DNA of 64,000 nucleotides from Batillaria attramentaria (taxonomy: Eukaryota; Mollusca; Gastropoda; Batillariidae): positions 5,001 through 69,000 of the forward strand of contig JACVVK020000446.1 in the NCBI GenBank assembly GCA_018292915.2, given 5' to 3'. Positions 12,167-23,054 of this stretch are shown here, piece by piece. The notes below the pieces were generated by a model. The model searched no databases, was not told the DNA's origin, and saw only the letters and a list, made by a program, of their open reading frames with translations. How positions within the stretch are numbered: the first letter of the stretch is position 1; each line of letters begins with the position of its first letter. The position numbers were made by a program, and so were the translations under genes.

Positions 12167-14381
12167 GCATACTGCCTCTACCACAATAACAACAAACAAA
12201 CAAACAAAAAACACAATAGATTTTAACAACTGTTACGCAGACAATGATGAAGGTAAACTGTTGTTTCTGAAGGTGCTATTGTGAGTCTGGCGTGGCTGGC
12301 AGTTGGTTTCCACTTGTCTGCACTGAACACCCCACCCATCGACTATATTGAGAAAGGCACGATGGCCTCTCCGTGTGCACACTACAGGTGAGGAAGTCTC
12401 CATCCCATTCCATCTTCTGCCCCCACCTCCCACTTTGAACACCCTCTGTAATAGCTGGCCGATATGCCAAAAGTTAATGTTGCCCTCTCACACAAGTCAC
12501 CACTCTACCGCATTCTCTGCTTTCAAACCAGCACGTCAGAAAACTTTCTCAGCCATTTATTTCCATTATTTTCGGGACCCCCTGCTCTGGGGTTTTCACA
12601 CTCCACCACATAAGGCGCTTTATATAACATCACAAACCCTGACGCAGCGGACATTACCATTACGTCTCTTGCAACTTGAACCCACTTACGCTTAGGAATA
12701 GGTCCAGGTTTAGCTGAGCAGCTTCCTCAAGAAAGGTCTTACTCAGTCAATGCATGCTGCATTTTGAAAGTCAATGCATGCTGCATTTTGAAAGTAACAA
12801 CCTGTTTGTGTGTGCTTTTCACAAGAACATGCAATGACTGCCGCCAAGACCTGGATTGTGGATATTGCTACATCGACCTGGATGACGCAGTTGCCAATGC
12901 CAGCTGTTTGCCAACAACCTACGACAACCCCTGGCAAGCTACAGTGGGACGATGCAACTCTAGCGAGCTCCCTGGCCAGCTGACGTGGGCCTATGACTAC
13001 TGTCCCACTCCTTACTCGTGGATGCCCATGGTTGGACTGGTGCTGTACCTTGTCTTCTTTGCACCAGGTAAGTGGGAGGATACGACATGTATTCAAGTTG
13101 AAACTTGTTCTTGTAGTGGTACATTTCCAGCATGCAGAATGATACACTTTGAATACATGTTGAATCTACTGTCATATGGAGAAAAAGTTCTTCTTCATTA
13201 TATGATCATGGTTGGCAAGTTTGCCATTACCGTCAGTTTGAAGGTTTGAGCTACCATGCAACTGCTGTTTCGGGTACCGAAGAAATTAAATCACTGAAAT
13301 CAGACCAAAATCTGGTACAGATGGTTATCTCCAATCCTGTGCAGTACTCAGGTGTTGTTTTCTTGCATATGCGGACATCAGCAGCTCTGTGCAGCCCAGC
13401 TTACATTGAAAACCTGATGATTGTCATGCAGAAGTATATCTCTTATTTTGTTAGGTGTGTGCGTGTGTGTGTTCTCTTTCAGTTCAAATATATTATAAAG
13501 TGTTTTTTCAGCACACCCATTTATAGCTACATGTGACCTGTATAACTGTACTTAACTGTGCTGTTTGATACCAGGAATGGGACCTATGCCGTGGACAATC
13601 AACTCTGAAATCTACCCACTGTGGGCACGTAGCACTGGCAATTCTGTCTCTACCTTCATGAACTGGACTTGCAACCTGGCTGTCTCCATGTCTTTTATCA
13701 GCCTCACTGAGGCTCTCTCCCGCTATGGTAACATAATTTCTGTCCCTTTTTAATCATATTGAATTTTTTTTTTCCTTGTCGAAGACGGCATTTTTGTATT
13801 AAGCATGGCGTTCCAGGTGGCAGAGAGAAAATTATCTCCCTTGATGCACAAGTAGAGCTCATGTAATTGCCTCCCTTGATGTGCGGTGAGGAGCAGCCTG
13901 GCAAAATGTGCGTTTTGTGTGCTCTGAGAGAGAGAGAGAGAGAACTTTTTCTAGGATGAGACTTAAAAAATGCACGTAAGTTGCTCTTGCTGTCTTGTCC
14001 CTGCTACACCAACAAAATCATCAAAAACACATGTGCATCAATTCACACACACACACACACACACACGTCAGTAACTGACTGAATACAAGGGAAAGTAGCG
14101 CTGAAACACTTTTGTACTTGCTACATGAATTTTTTTTTAATCTTCCAGGAACGTTCTGGATGTACGCATGTCTGGCATTTGCTGGGGCCATCCTCCTTGC
14201 TCTGATTCTGCCGGAGACCAAAGGTCGCACTCTGGAAGAGGTGGAGGGTCTTTTTGCGAGGCCCTGGATGGGATCCGGAGGAGGCCCACCAGTGAACCTC
14301 AACGTGAAGACAGTTCAGTACGTGCACATACGCGGGCTCAATAGGGATGGACGGGAGTCTGAACTTGACTCTCCAGAGTAA
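8699..14381 (+). CDS. SLC2A13: SLC2A13-like proton/myo-inositol cotransporter (HMIT), 5'-incomplete
   Basis: Exons: 8699-8858, 9950-10161, 10763-10874, 11596-11759, 12273-12387, 12826-13067, 13575-13727, 14149-14381 (TAA). All have AG/GT borders with matching phases and give about 462 aa. The family moves myo-inositol with H+ across membranes and belongs to the major facilitator superfamily (sugar porter). Seen in order: the [16 protein letters not shown] loop; [14 protein letters not shown] after membrane segment 6; [26 protein letters not shown]; a long Cys-rich extracellular loop ([15 protein letters not shown] ... GRCN) that distinguishes SLC2A13 from other GLUTs; [19 protein letters not shown]; and the closing [16 protein letters not shown]. 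The N-terminal third, including membrane segments 1-3, is not in the window. Introns carry SINEs and CA arrays. It is convergent with REDIC1. Confidence 0.93.
8904..8992. repeat. (GT)n microsatellite just after an SLC2A13 donor site
   Basis: A GT run from about 45 bp after the exon end at 8858, interrupted by CCGGGTGTGGG and followed by a T run at 8993-9006. Confidence 0.9.
9160..9549 (-). mobile_element. Full-length SINE family B, tRNA-headed, (ATT)n-tailed
   Basis: Read on the minus strand it starts near 9549 with a Pol III type 2 promoter: A box GTGGTCTAGTGGTTAAG and B box GGGTTCGAGTCCCAC. A body follows with CTCTGCTTTGGAAATG and GTGTGAGAGAATGCGTGTG. The tail is GCAGCGCTTTGAGCC, AAAAGCGCCTATTCAA and then (ATT)n. 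It lies in an SLC2A13 intron. Related copies are at 8386-8625 and 19904-20182, and a tail piece is near 28285. Confidence 0.85.
11101..11423. repeat. Compound (CA)n/(CAGA)n microsatellite, 323 bp
   Basis: Alternating CA blocks and ACAGACAGACAG blocks, with two near-identical halves, inside an SLC2A13 intron (10875-11595). Thr-His and Val-Cys frames here are artefacts. Confidence 0.95.
12084..12165. repeat. (CA)n microsatellite in an SLC2A13 intron
   Basis: About 40 uninterrupted CA units in the intron 11760-12272. Confidence 0.95.
12747..12794 (+). repeat. Perfect 24-bp tandem duplication before an SLC2A13 acceptor
   Basis: The 24-mer starting TCAATGCATGCTGCATTTTG occurs twice back to back (12747-12770, 12771-12794). 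It ends 31 bp before the exon starting at 12826, in the branch-point neighbourhood. Confidence 0.9.
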
Positions 14382-15055
14382 ACCGCTATAGGAAAACACA
14401 TCAATGACTCACCAAACTCGCTGGTTGGACTGCTAAAAAAAAAGAAGTCCTGAGCATAATCAATGAGCAAGACAGTGCAATACGTCCATGTTTGTGATAC
14501 AGTGTATGGGTTCAGCAAGAAATGGGGAATCGAGGGAAGATCGAGGGAGGGAGTGATGCAGAACAAGTGGAATGGACAATACTCAGCATGATGAGGACAA
14601 AACAGTGGTTTGCAGAATTTCTCAAACTTTGTGTGTGCTTTAAGAAGCATTATCTGAATCACTGATGATTGGTGACATTCATCTATAATACCTGATGACC
14701 AGAGTGCAAAGGCAGGCAGAGCTTTTGGGGGGGGGGGGGGGGGGGGTCAAAGATTGCAGACAGTTATTGTGGCTGTGGGAGATGGTTATTGGTTGTGTTG
14801 AAGTATGTCATAAACAGCAATTGACCAATCAACCCGAATTTCCATTTTAGACTGTTGCTAAAAAAAAAGAAAAAAAGAATACCTATTATGTTGTACACTG
14901 GACTTGTTGACAAAACAGCTAACTGAGCACAGGCAGTGTGTTCAATGGTGGGAAGGGGATATTTTGTCCCCAGTTAAACATCAGCACAAACCTCACAAGT
15001 CTATTCAATGTGTTTGTATGTTGATGTTAGTATGCAGTAGTATCATAGGGCATAA

Positions 15056-15061
15056 AATAAA
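15056..15061 (+). terminator. Candidate polyadenylation signal for SLC2A13
   Basis: First canonical AATAAA I see downstream of the stop codon, about 675 bp away. No transcript evidence is available. Confidence 0.3.
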
Positions 15062-17793
15062 TCCCCAGAATATTTGTATATCAGCATAACAAACATCAGA
15101 CCAAATGAACCACTTGAACATCAGGATGACAGAGTTTCAGCAACGCCTTTACTCATGCTTAAAATGGATGCAGAAAAAGAAATTTTGGCAGTGCAACAGA
15201 TTAGTTCATAACTGGCTTTAAAATCTACTGCATAATGTAACAGGTAATTATTGTCGTTTCCCCTGGGAAACACTTTACCATCAGCTACAGTACACAGTGT
15301 TTTCTGAAAGAACACATGCTTTAAAGAGAAAGAGTCGTGATTATGGGTTAGTAGTGGGTGATGAATTACATGAAATCAACTGTTTTTACTCAATACACAA
15401 ATGAAAAACTTAATGCAATAATACTGAACTCGTACATCCAGCATTTTGCACCTGAAGTATAAACTATAAAACAATCCCCTAAACAAACACAGAGGTGAAA
15501 TTAGGAAGGCAACCAGTGGTGCAGAAATGAAAGGCGGTAACTGACGTAACACTGCAAACCACAAAACAAAACTACATGGGTGAAGAGACGACATTATGAA
15601 GCTGGTGTTCCATGATACAAAATCCTTGTAAGTGATTGTGCGTATCATGGTCAGCGTTGCTGCAGTCCTCTATACTTGTGTCAGCAGAACCTAAAATAGA
15701 CTGAATACAGTGGGAAAGATTTATTTGTTCGGGCCCTTTTCACTCGTAACTTGGTAACCTGCGATATTTTTTTCCTTCTAGTAACAAGAAAGCATTGAGC
15801 ATGCCGAGTTCTAGATGTGAGGACGTACAGAAAATGAGTTGCTGTAAACGTGCGTAGAGTTGTTTGTTGCTCCCATTCCATGTACCAATTGTGGTAGGTT
15901 TCTAGCCAAAATGTTTCAGAATTTCTCTACTCATTCCAATCACGTTGCTGTAAACCACAGGTGCATGTGACAAATCTGCCATTCTCATAGGTGTCCATTT
16001 AAACTCTGTATGAGGTAGAGGGAGTGAGGAATGAAGCTTGTGCCTGTGCTTTAAAATTCCAGCCTGTTTCTTCATTCTCCAAGTACGATATTTACCAGCT
16101 GTACTTATCACCAAGAGATATCGTTGCATGTCTGTCGGTACACCAAAACTCAAATGTTTCCTTCATATTGTTATTTCTGGCGAGTAGTTTTCTGCTGTCA
16201 AGTGAAGCTTATCTAGCTAGTGTTGACATGGACACACTAGGATGGCTTGCCAGTGTTTGCTTCATGTAAATGTCATAGGCAAGACGTTTTCCGTAGTTTG
16301 CAATAGAGCAAAACATAATAATATCAAGATGATTTTAATCTCATATGTCTTTGAAAGTAAAGGTACGTACGTTATGCAGTCTTCATTGTGTCATGATACA
16401 CAGCTTTCTGACTAGATTTTTGCTGAAGCTTATGTGACGGGTACAAAATCATCAGTGTAATATTAATTCCCTCTTGGTGTTTCCAGTAGGCTGCTTTGTA
16501 AAACCCAGGTGTGTTTGTGAATGTGTGTGTGTGCATGTGCATACATAACAGAGAAAAGAGGTGTATGTGTTTGTGTGTATGTGTGTGTGTTAGTACGTTA
16601 GTTCATCCACTTTGCATTACCTACATAATATTGATTGTGCGCATAATTTGAAAACAACATCATGTATTTTGTACATGATGTTTTGTACAGTACAGTTTGT
16701 CTTAGTCGAACTGTAAACTGTGACGGAAATGTACAAATACTTAAGGATTCCATACATGTACATGGATATGTACTACATGTACAAAAGATGGAAAATGCTA
16801 CTGTACGTGATTTCACCTGTGATTGAAGACCAATTATTTGTTGTTCGTGTTTATGAAGAAGTGATTATGTGTACGTACACAGAGTTAATCTTCTGCAGAT
16901 ATCTGAGTAATTTTTTTTTTAAAGAAAAAAAACAACAAACAAATGTTCTGGAAGTTGTTGAATGAAGTGATCTTTTTCTGGAAATTCAGGTATACTATTT
17001 GTGAATTACACTGTTCCTGGAGTATTACCATCACTGACTGTACATATAAAAGCTAGCTGCACAGAAGATTTTGTCTGAAAACAGAGGACTGCATTGGACA
17101 GGTGACCGTATTACAGGGGGTCAGTTTGGTGAGACTGCAATGGTCGATGTCATAGAGTTTCAATTATATGAAAGGTGACCTACTGTGGAGCAAATGACAC
17201 TGTGTACAGAGTGTAAAATATTGTGTAAAAAGTCTGGTTGGAATGGTGGCTACAAAACCGTTGCTCACACAGACAGTAGAGTCATTAAACCATCAACACA
17301 ACTCCCAAGTCTGCCAGGACTGGCGAGTGCCAAGCCGTTGCAAAAACAACCGGTGTGATATGATGGTTGAATAAGTCTCTTCTTTGCAGGGGAGAGGAGT
17401 GTGTGTGTGTGTGTGATTTCAAACTCTGTATAGTGTTGCTGGAGACCGGGTATATAGTACGTGTATACAAGTACTATGTTAAGTACGCCATTGCCAAAAG
17501 TATATGATGGTGACCATTTCAGCTGTAGTTACAGAGACCAGTGGCCTGGAAATTGATGTCAACTTAGACAGGATGTTACCTTGACACGTTTGACTGTATC
17601 ATGAGGAGAGCACTTTCTTGGCTTGAAAAAAAGATCGTCAGATGCTTACCGACCATCTTTACTATACCCGGGAACACGTGTTTACCCAAACCTAGGAACA
17701 TTGTTGTGCAAGACATAAAGAGAAAATTATATGTACAGTTTACACATAATGTACAGTGCAGAAGTAAATTTCTATTGTGTCAGTCTGCCGGAT

Positions 17794-17797
<4 letters not shown>

Positions 17798-17854
<57 letters not shown>
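17798..17854. repeat. (GT)n microsatellite
   Basis: About 27 GT units followed by GTGCGTGCGC. Intergenic. Confidence 0.9.
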
Positions 17855-17858
<4 letters not shown>

Positions 17859-18336
17859 CGCTACGTCATTCTTCAATCACATAACAAAACTGGTACGAAA
17901 ATCAAATCAACATCAAACTACTGAGCATGCAGAGATGTGACATAGGTACAATATACACAAACTTTAAACTTTGACATCTGCTGTGTTGTAAATGGACAAT
18001 AACTGTCACAGAATGTACAAAGAGTAATAACAGTATACACTTTTGAGAACATTCTAAAAGACAAGCCTGTATCAGCATTTGAAAGCAAAAGGTGGGGGGG
18101 AGGGGGGGGGCAGGGGCAAACAGGAGTTAACAGGTTTTTCTGACAATTTTGTGTTTATGGCAAGCAGCACTGAAAATTTGTGAGCATTAGCAGTGCACCA
18201 ACATTCATTTCTAGATCTAAGGCAGTGTCAGTACTGACTATTGTCTCTTGTCATCACTCTGCCTTCCTTCACATATCACAAGACTGATCAATTCAGCTTC
18301 ACAATACTGTACTTCCTCTACAATGGTGTCATATTT

Positions 18337-21300
18337 CTAAGGTTCAGGTGTAGCAACTAGAGGTGCAGAAATAACGGATGAAACAATTTCTTGGACATTT
18401 GGCACTGTGCTAGAATCATCTGCACTTCTATCATTTGCGATGGTATCTTCTGCACCAGTACCTTCAGTACCGGTATCTTTTGCACTGGTATCTTCCACAG
18501 CTGTACTAAATGTCCTAGAGCCAGGGGGACTCTCCCACTGAACACCAGCGTCAACCATGATCTTTCTCTCCACCTGGGTACCCCTACATTCCACACCTAT
18601 GACAGTCCAATCTGTCTGAGCTGCAGCGTCAGACATGAGTCTTCTCCCTGCAGTTCCCTGCACTGTGAGGCTGCTGCCCTGACCTGCGACTGGTTGCAAA
18701 TGAATGTTACTGGGGATGTGTGCAGTGGAGGAACGGTGGTTCTGAGACAGTGAGAGAACTACAGAGTGCACCAGATTCTCAACAACATCCTTAGCAACTC
18801 TGTCTGTGTCAGACTGGAAGGTGGTGGGATTCTGAAACAAGAAAAAATACATGTATTGAAATTGTAGTCACTTTAATGGAGAAAAGAAAAAACATACTAA
18901 TTAAGTGTACAGCCACATACATCAAACAGCTCAAAAGGCCAAGTTGTGATTTGTGATTTCTTACCAGGACAACTGAGTTCGAAAAAATAAAAGCACACCA
19001 AGACATTCTGAATACTGTATTTACCCTGTTTGATGCAGGTTTTTGTGTCTGAACTTTTACATCTCCTGGCCCACTTCTGTGAACAGCCTGGCTGCGATGT
19101 GCTGTCACATCACTAAGAGACTGCTCCTCAAGTTCATCCAGCTAAAAACAGAGCATACTTTGCCCAGTGACAAATGTTCCATTTCAGGTCGTATGACTTC
19201 ACTAAAAATCAAGTGTACCACATCTGACAGGCATTGCTACTGTATTCACCACTATATTACAGGGTATATTATGCTGGCCGCAATGGAAGAAATACACATA
19301 TCATGATATGCATTGTACTAGTAAAAACAAGCCTGTATAAAAACATCAATCACACACAGCTCACCTCAAGAAGTGCCTCTGCTACTTGATCTTCTTTCTT
19401 CATCCTATTACAGAAAATTAAACCAAAGAAAATTAAACCAAAAAGAAATGAGCTCAAGTTTTTCTACTGAACAGCAAATCATGCAAGTAAATCATTTTAG
19501 GCTACAATGACTTGTTTCCTTCTACATGTATCTCACACTTTGAACAGGTCTGCCATCAAACTGGCATCGGCTGCAAATTTATGACTGGACTGAAAGGTGT
19601 TCACAGTTCCATCTCACCATGCCATGCATTTAGAAGCTGGATGGACAGTTGCATGAGTGGGTCTATCTGCACAGGCTCCCAGTTCAATCATACCTGAAAC
19701 ATAAGCACCTTCAAAACAAACACTCCTTACATAATGTCTTTTGTTCAATCAGACACACTCTTATGGAGTGATGGATTGAAAGCTGCATTAAAAACAAACA
19801 AAGTAAATGCAAAACAACAACAGCAATAAAAAGGTATGAAAATTACTGAGGAAATATTGAAGCACTCACCTTGATAAACACCCAGTATGATTGTGCTTTA
19901 TAAAATAATAATAATGATGAGTATTGTATAGGCGCTTTACCCAATTTCATGAATCGGCTCAAAGCGCCGCAAACTGAACCCAACACGCACGCTCACGTGA
20001 ATCACACGCATTCTCTCACACACTGGACATAAACACGATACAATCACGTGGTGCGAAGGGTCAGCTCAGCTATTTAAATTTCGGAATTCAGAATTGCATG
20101 TATTTTTCAAATTTGGTGGGCTGAACATTTCCAAAGCAGAGGGGGAGGAAGCCGGAGTACCCGGAGAGAACCCCCGACAAAAAAAAAAAGTTCTGCTGCT
20201 AGCCTAAAGGCTTATCAGCACTTTGACTTACCATGATCCTGTCTATCTGAATGAGCTGAAAAACGATCCAGTAAAGCTTCTGATCTAACTGGCTGTGAAA
20301 GAAACAGACTGTCCCATCCAAATCTTCTGTCTGCATCACGAACCATTGGCTGTTGGCTACCTGAAACCCTGCATCAGAAATGTTGGAGATGTGTTGAAAA
20401 TCCACTGTAAACACAGAGGATGGAGATACCTGATGTGTTTTGAGATACCACTAAGCGTTTAAAATTGAAAAGATTCATAATTAAACACACATTTGCTTGC
20501 AAAAAACTTAACACATCTTTGCAGCAGGGGAGAAGCTGCAGATGGGAATTGTGCATCAGGGGAGACAACCGCTGCACATGGGCGTGCAGATTATTGGATT
20601 TCAACCACTGCGACGATTTTGTGAAATGAATCCGTGCCGTTTGATGCTAAGGACAAATGACAGGCGGTAGGACTTTTCCAGATGTGTGTGGGATGAAGGC
20701 GATGCAACAGCATGCAAAATGACCCCTCATGGCTTAAAAATTTGTGCATCAAGGGAGGCGACTCCTTTTACCAGCACCAAGCCCCTGAACTGCAATAACA
20801 CACATCTATTCACCTATGCGATTCTCTGCTCCTTATCATGTTCTCAGAATCTGTACTCTCATCAAGGTTATTGGAGCTTCCGTGTATCCATCTTGAAGAC
20901 AGAGGGCTGTTGCCATACAAAATTTCCGGAGGCCGCTTGTAGTTGTGCGTTCTTTCAAACTTCTCGCAAATTGTCTCTGAGTCGGATAATGACCAAGGCC
21001 GTCGGAATTGAGGTGATAATGCTCTCAGATCATGAATTTTGGAAGCTGACCAGCACTGTGAGTTTGCATTTCTCGTCACACCTCTAGGATTCGTCTTCCA
21101 TAAGTTTGGTGAGGGGGTGGTGGAGCTGCTGAGGCGCAGCACTTGTGAAACCTTGTACTCTTCAAAACGCTCGGTGAAGCATCTGGCAGATTCTGGCTTC
21201 TGTGAAGGGAATGGAAGGTCAGGAATGCCCAGTGACTCTTTTGCTGTATCTGAAGGGATGATAGGGCTGGCCTGAAAATCTTCTGTGACCCAGAGGGGGT

Positions 21301-21563
21301 GCACACTTGGCCACTTGTGATGTGAATGGTCATGATGGGTGAAATGCCTCTGATCAGAAGAACATGTGTAGGTTTCTTTGCGCCCCAAGGAATTCTAAAC
21401 AAAGTAAACCAAGAATACATTCTGTGGATGTGGATGTATACATGGCAGTCACAGTTGTACAATCAGGTGTAGGTTATCTACCACAGTAAATCAAATCACA
21501 GTACGTGAAAGTCTGAAAATTTTGCTTGCATGATTTGTACACTGAAATTCATCTTACCTTGCA

Positions 21564-21608
<45 letters not shown>

Positions 21609-22775
21609 CCTCAGGATGTGTTTGTGGTGCTCTGGACATATCTGGAGAAGAATGCTTGAGGAACTGTTTGCTTCCACAGGCTAAGCTGATCAGGCTTGTT
21701 GCTGACGATTCCCTTCTTGGCTTAGACACTTTTGGAAGCTTGGCACATGTGGGTACAGCAATATTCCTGTAAATGTCAACACAGAGTTATTTCAGTTAAA
21801 AAACAAATAAACAACAAAAAAGAAGATGAAAAAAAAGCCCCACCAACCTGATCACGAAACTTGCACTTTAAACAAATTCCTCTAAAAGAGTGTATCCAGC
21901 AAAAAGAAATAATAATAATTTAAAAAACAAACAAACAAAAAAACCCCCAAACAACCGCTAAAAAAAGTGCCCCAAAACCACACACAGAAAAACAAAGCAA
22001 CAAGAAAACCATACACACAGCCATACAATGGTTAATTATACCGTGGTGCTTCTGCTTCTAGCAAATCCAGCTTTGATGGGACAAGCTCAGGTGAAAATGG
22101 GAGCTCAACTCTTCCACATTGCACATCAGCAGGTTTGTTAAATCTGCCAGCGGAAGTTTTCCCAAACTTCCCAGCATGGAGTAATGATCTTCTTTCCAGA
22201 TCCACCTGTTTCACATGTGGCATGGTATTCCCACCTGCTAAGATGATTGAAGGTTGGTGAATTTCAATGAAACTTGTCACAAGCATGTAAACTAAAATTT
22301 AAAAAAAAAATGTGATGAAATGAAGGCAAGCAGAAAAGTAAAGGGTGATTGAGGGCTGATGCACACACACACACACACACACACACGCACGCGCGCGCGC
22401 CCCCCCCCCCCCACCTTACCTTTCACACTTGCATCACTAACAGTTCGTAATGCCACAAGATCTTGACTTATGTGCTTCTTCTTTCTTGCATTCGAATGGC
22501 AAAGAGTTGGCCTGTGAAGTTTTTCACACTTGAGATCTAGTTTCTTTCTTTCAAAAAATTCCTGTACACATAAAAACATTATAAGCAAAATTAAATACCA
22601 ACAGCGATACAATATGCGGGCTTTTCATAAACGCTGATGACGTGCAAAAAGTTAGTTTCTTGCAGGAAATCAAGCATTAGGCAACTAATTACAAAAAAAT
22701 ACGAGTGCTAACCTTTTGAAGGCGTCGATCTCCTTGAAATTTCACTCTGTTCCTCGCACCACCGACCCAGTTCAT
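18337..22775 (-). CDS. REDIC1: REDIC1 (C12orf40) orthologue, meiotic crossover factor
   Basis: Ten exons, 5' to 3' on the minus strand: 22775-22713, 22561-22420, 22291-22042, 21766-21610, 21394-20814, 20368-20232, 19693-19618, 19404-19365, 19141-19025, 18831-18337 (stop). The total is 2058 nt, an exact multiple of three, giving about 685 aa (vertebrate protein about 650). The N-terminus begins MNWVGGARNRVKFQGDRRLQ and runs on into KEFFERKK, close to the vertebrate MNWVGGSRSRV...QKEFFEK start. A second island, VELPFSPELVPSKLDLLE, matches the vertebrate LELPMSPHCVPSKL region. The C-terminal exon has the paired AAAQTDWTV / DAGVQWES motifs typical of the family end. The rest is Ser-rich and low in structure. 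In mammals REDIC1 stabilises class I crossover intermediates in meiotic chromosomes; that role here is inference. Weak points: exon 3 may start at 22234 instead (also in frame), and the exon 4 donor is non-standard. Confidence 0.87.
19904..20182 (-). mobile_element. SINE family B copy in a REDIC1 intron
   Basis: The AATAATAATAATGATG tail, GGCGCTTTACCCAATTTC, CTCTCACACACTGGACAT and GGGCTGAACATTTCCAAAG align in order with the 9160-9549 copy. The tRNA head is lost after CCGGAGAGAACCCCCGAC. It begins about 50 bp inside the intron after exon 20368-20232. Confidence 0.8.
21570..21605. repeat. (CA)n microsatellite at the end of REDIC1 exon 4
   Basis: About 17 CA units (TG on the coding strand) directly after the proposed exon 4 donor at 21610. 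The REDIC1 frame stays open through it as Val-Cys repeats. Confidence 0.9.
22361..22412. repeat. (CA)n(CG)n(C)n microsatellite after REDIC1 exon 2
   Basis: CA repeats, then GCGCGCGCG, then a C run, immediately downstream (on the minus strand) of the exon 2 donor at 22420. Confidence 0.9.
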
Positions 22776-23054
22776 CGTTTTCTCTGACTATTGAAGCTAC
22801 TGCAGATCTCCAGGGAACAGCTGCAGCACCGAAGCAGACGATGCGTCGTTCGTGGCATTCCGGTATCTTCGGAAACTTCCGTGATGAGAAGTCAAGCTAC
22901 CATTGGTCGGAAATTCTCGGTGACCCCTGTGTACAAAGTCTACACAGAAGTTCACGTGCGACGGAATAATTATGGTGGACAAGGAGAATGCTATGCGATG
23001 ATGGTTATAAATCGAGCTTGCTTCCACTGATACTTTCAAGCAAAACTGTCAGAG
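22776..23054. promoter_or_regulatory. Probable bidirectional promoter of REDIC1 and ABCD1/2
   Basis: Only 279 bp separate the two divergent start codons, so both 5' UTRs and the core promoters must lie here or overlap the genes. Visible motifs: an ATTGG (inverted CCAAT) at 22902-22906, ETS-like TTCCGG at 22858-22863 and ACTTCCG near 22875, and an E-box CACGTG at 22953-22958. There is no convincing TATA box. CCAAT plus ETS sites are usual in divergent housekeeping promoters. Transcription start sites are unknown. Confidence 0.6.

Larger units (their letters stand above)
14382..18336. other. 3' UTR and intergenic space between convergent SLC2A13 and REDIC1
   Basis: AT-rich sequence with no recognisable exon. 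Near the left end it holds a G run (14728-14746). The first canonical AATAAA after the SLC2A13 stop is at 15056-15061. (GT)n arrays occur near 16516, 17400 and 17798-17854. The 3' UTRs of both flanking genes must lie here, but their ends cannot be set from the sequence. Confidence 0.6.

Noticed and set aside
22791..23030. 79-aa plus and 80-aa minus frames between REDIC1 and the ABCD gene
   Set aside because: They overlap each other on opposite strands within the shared promoter gap and resemble no protein.
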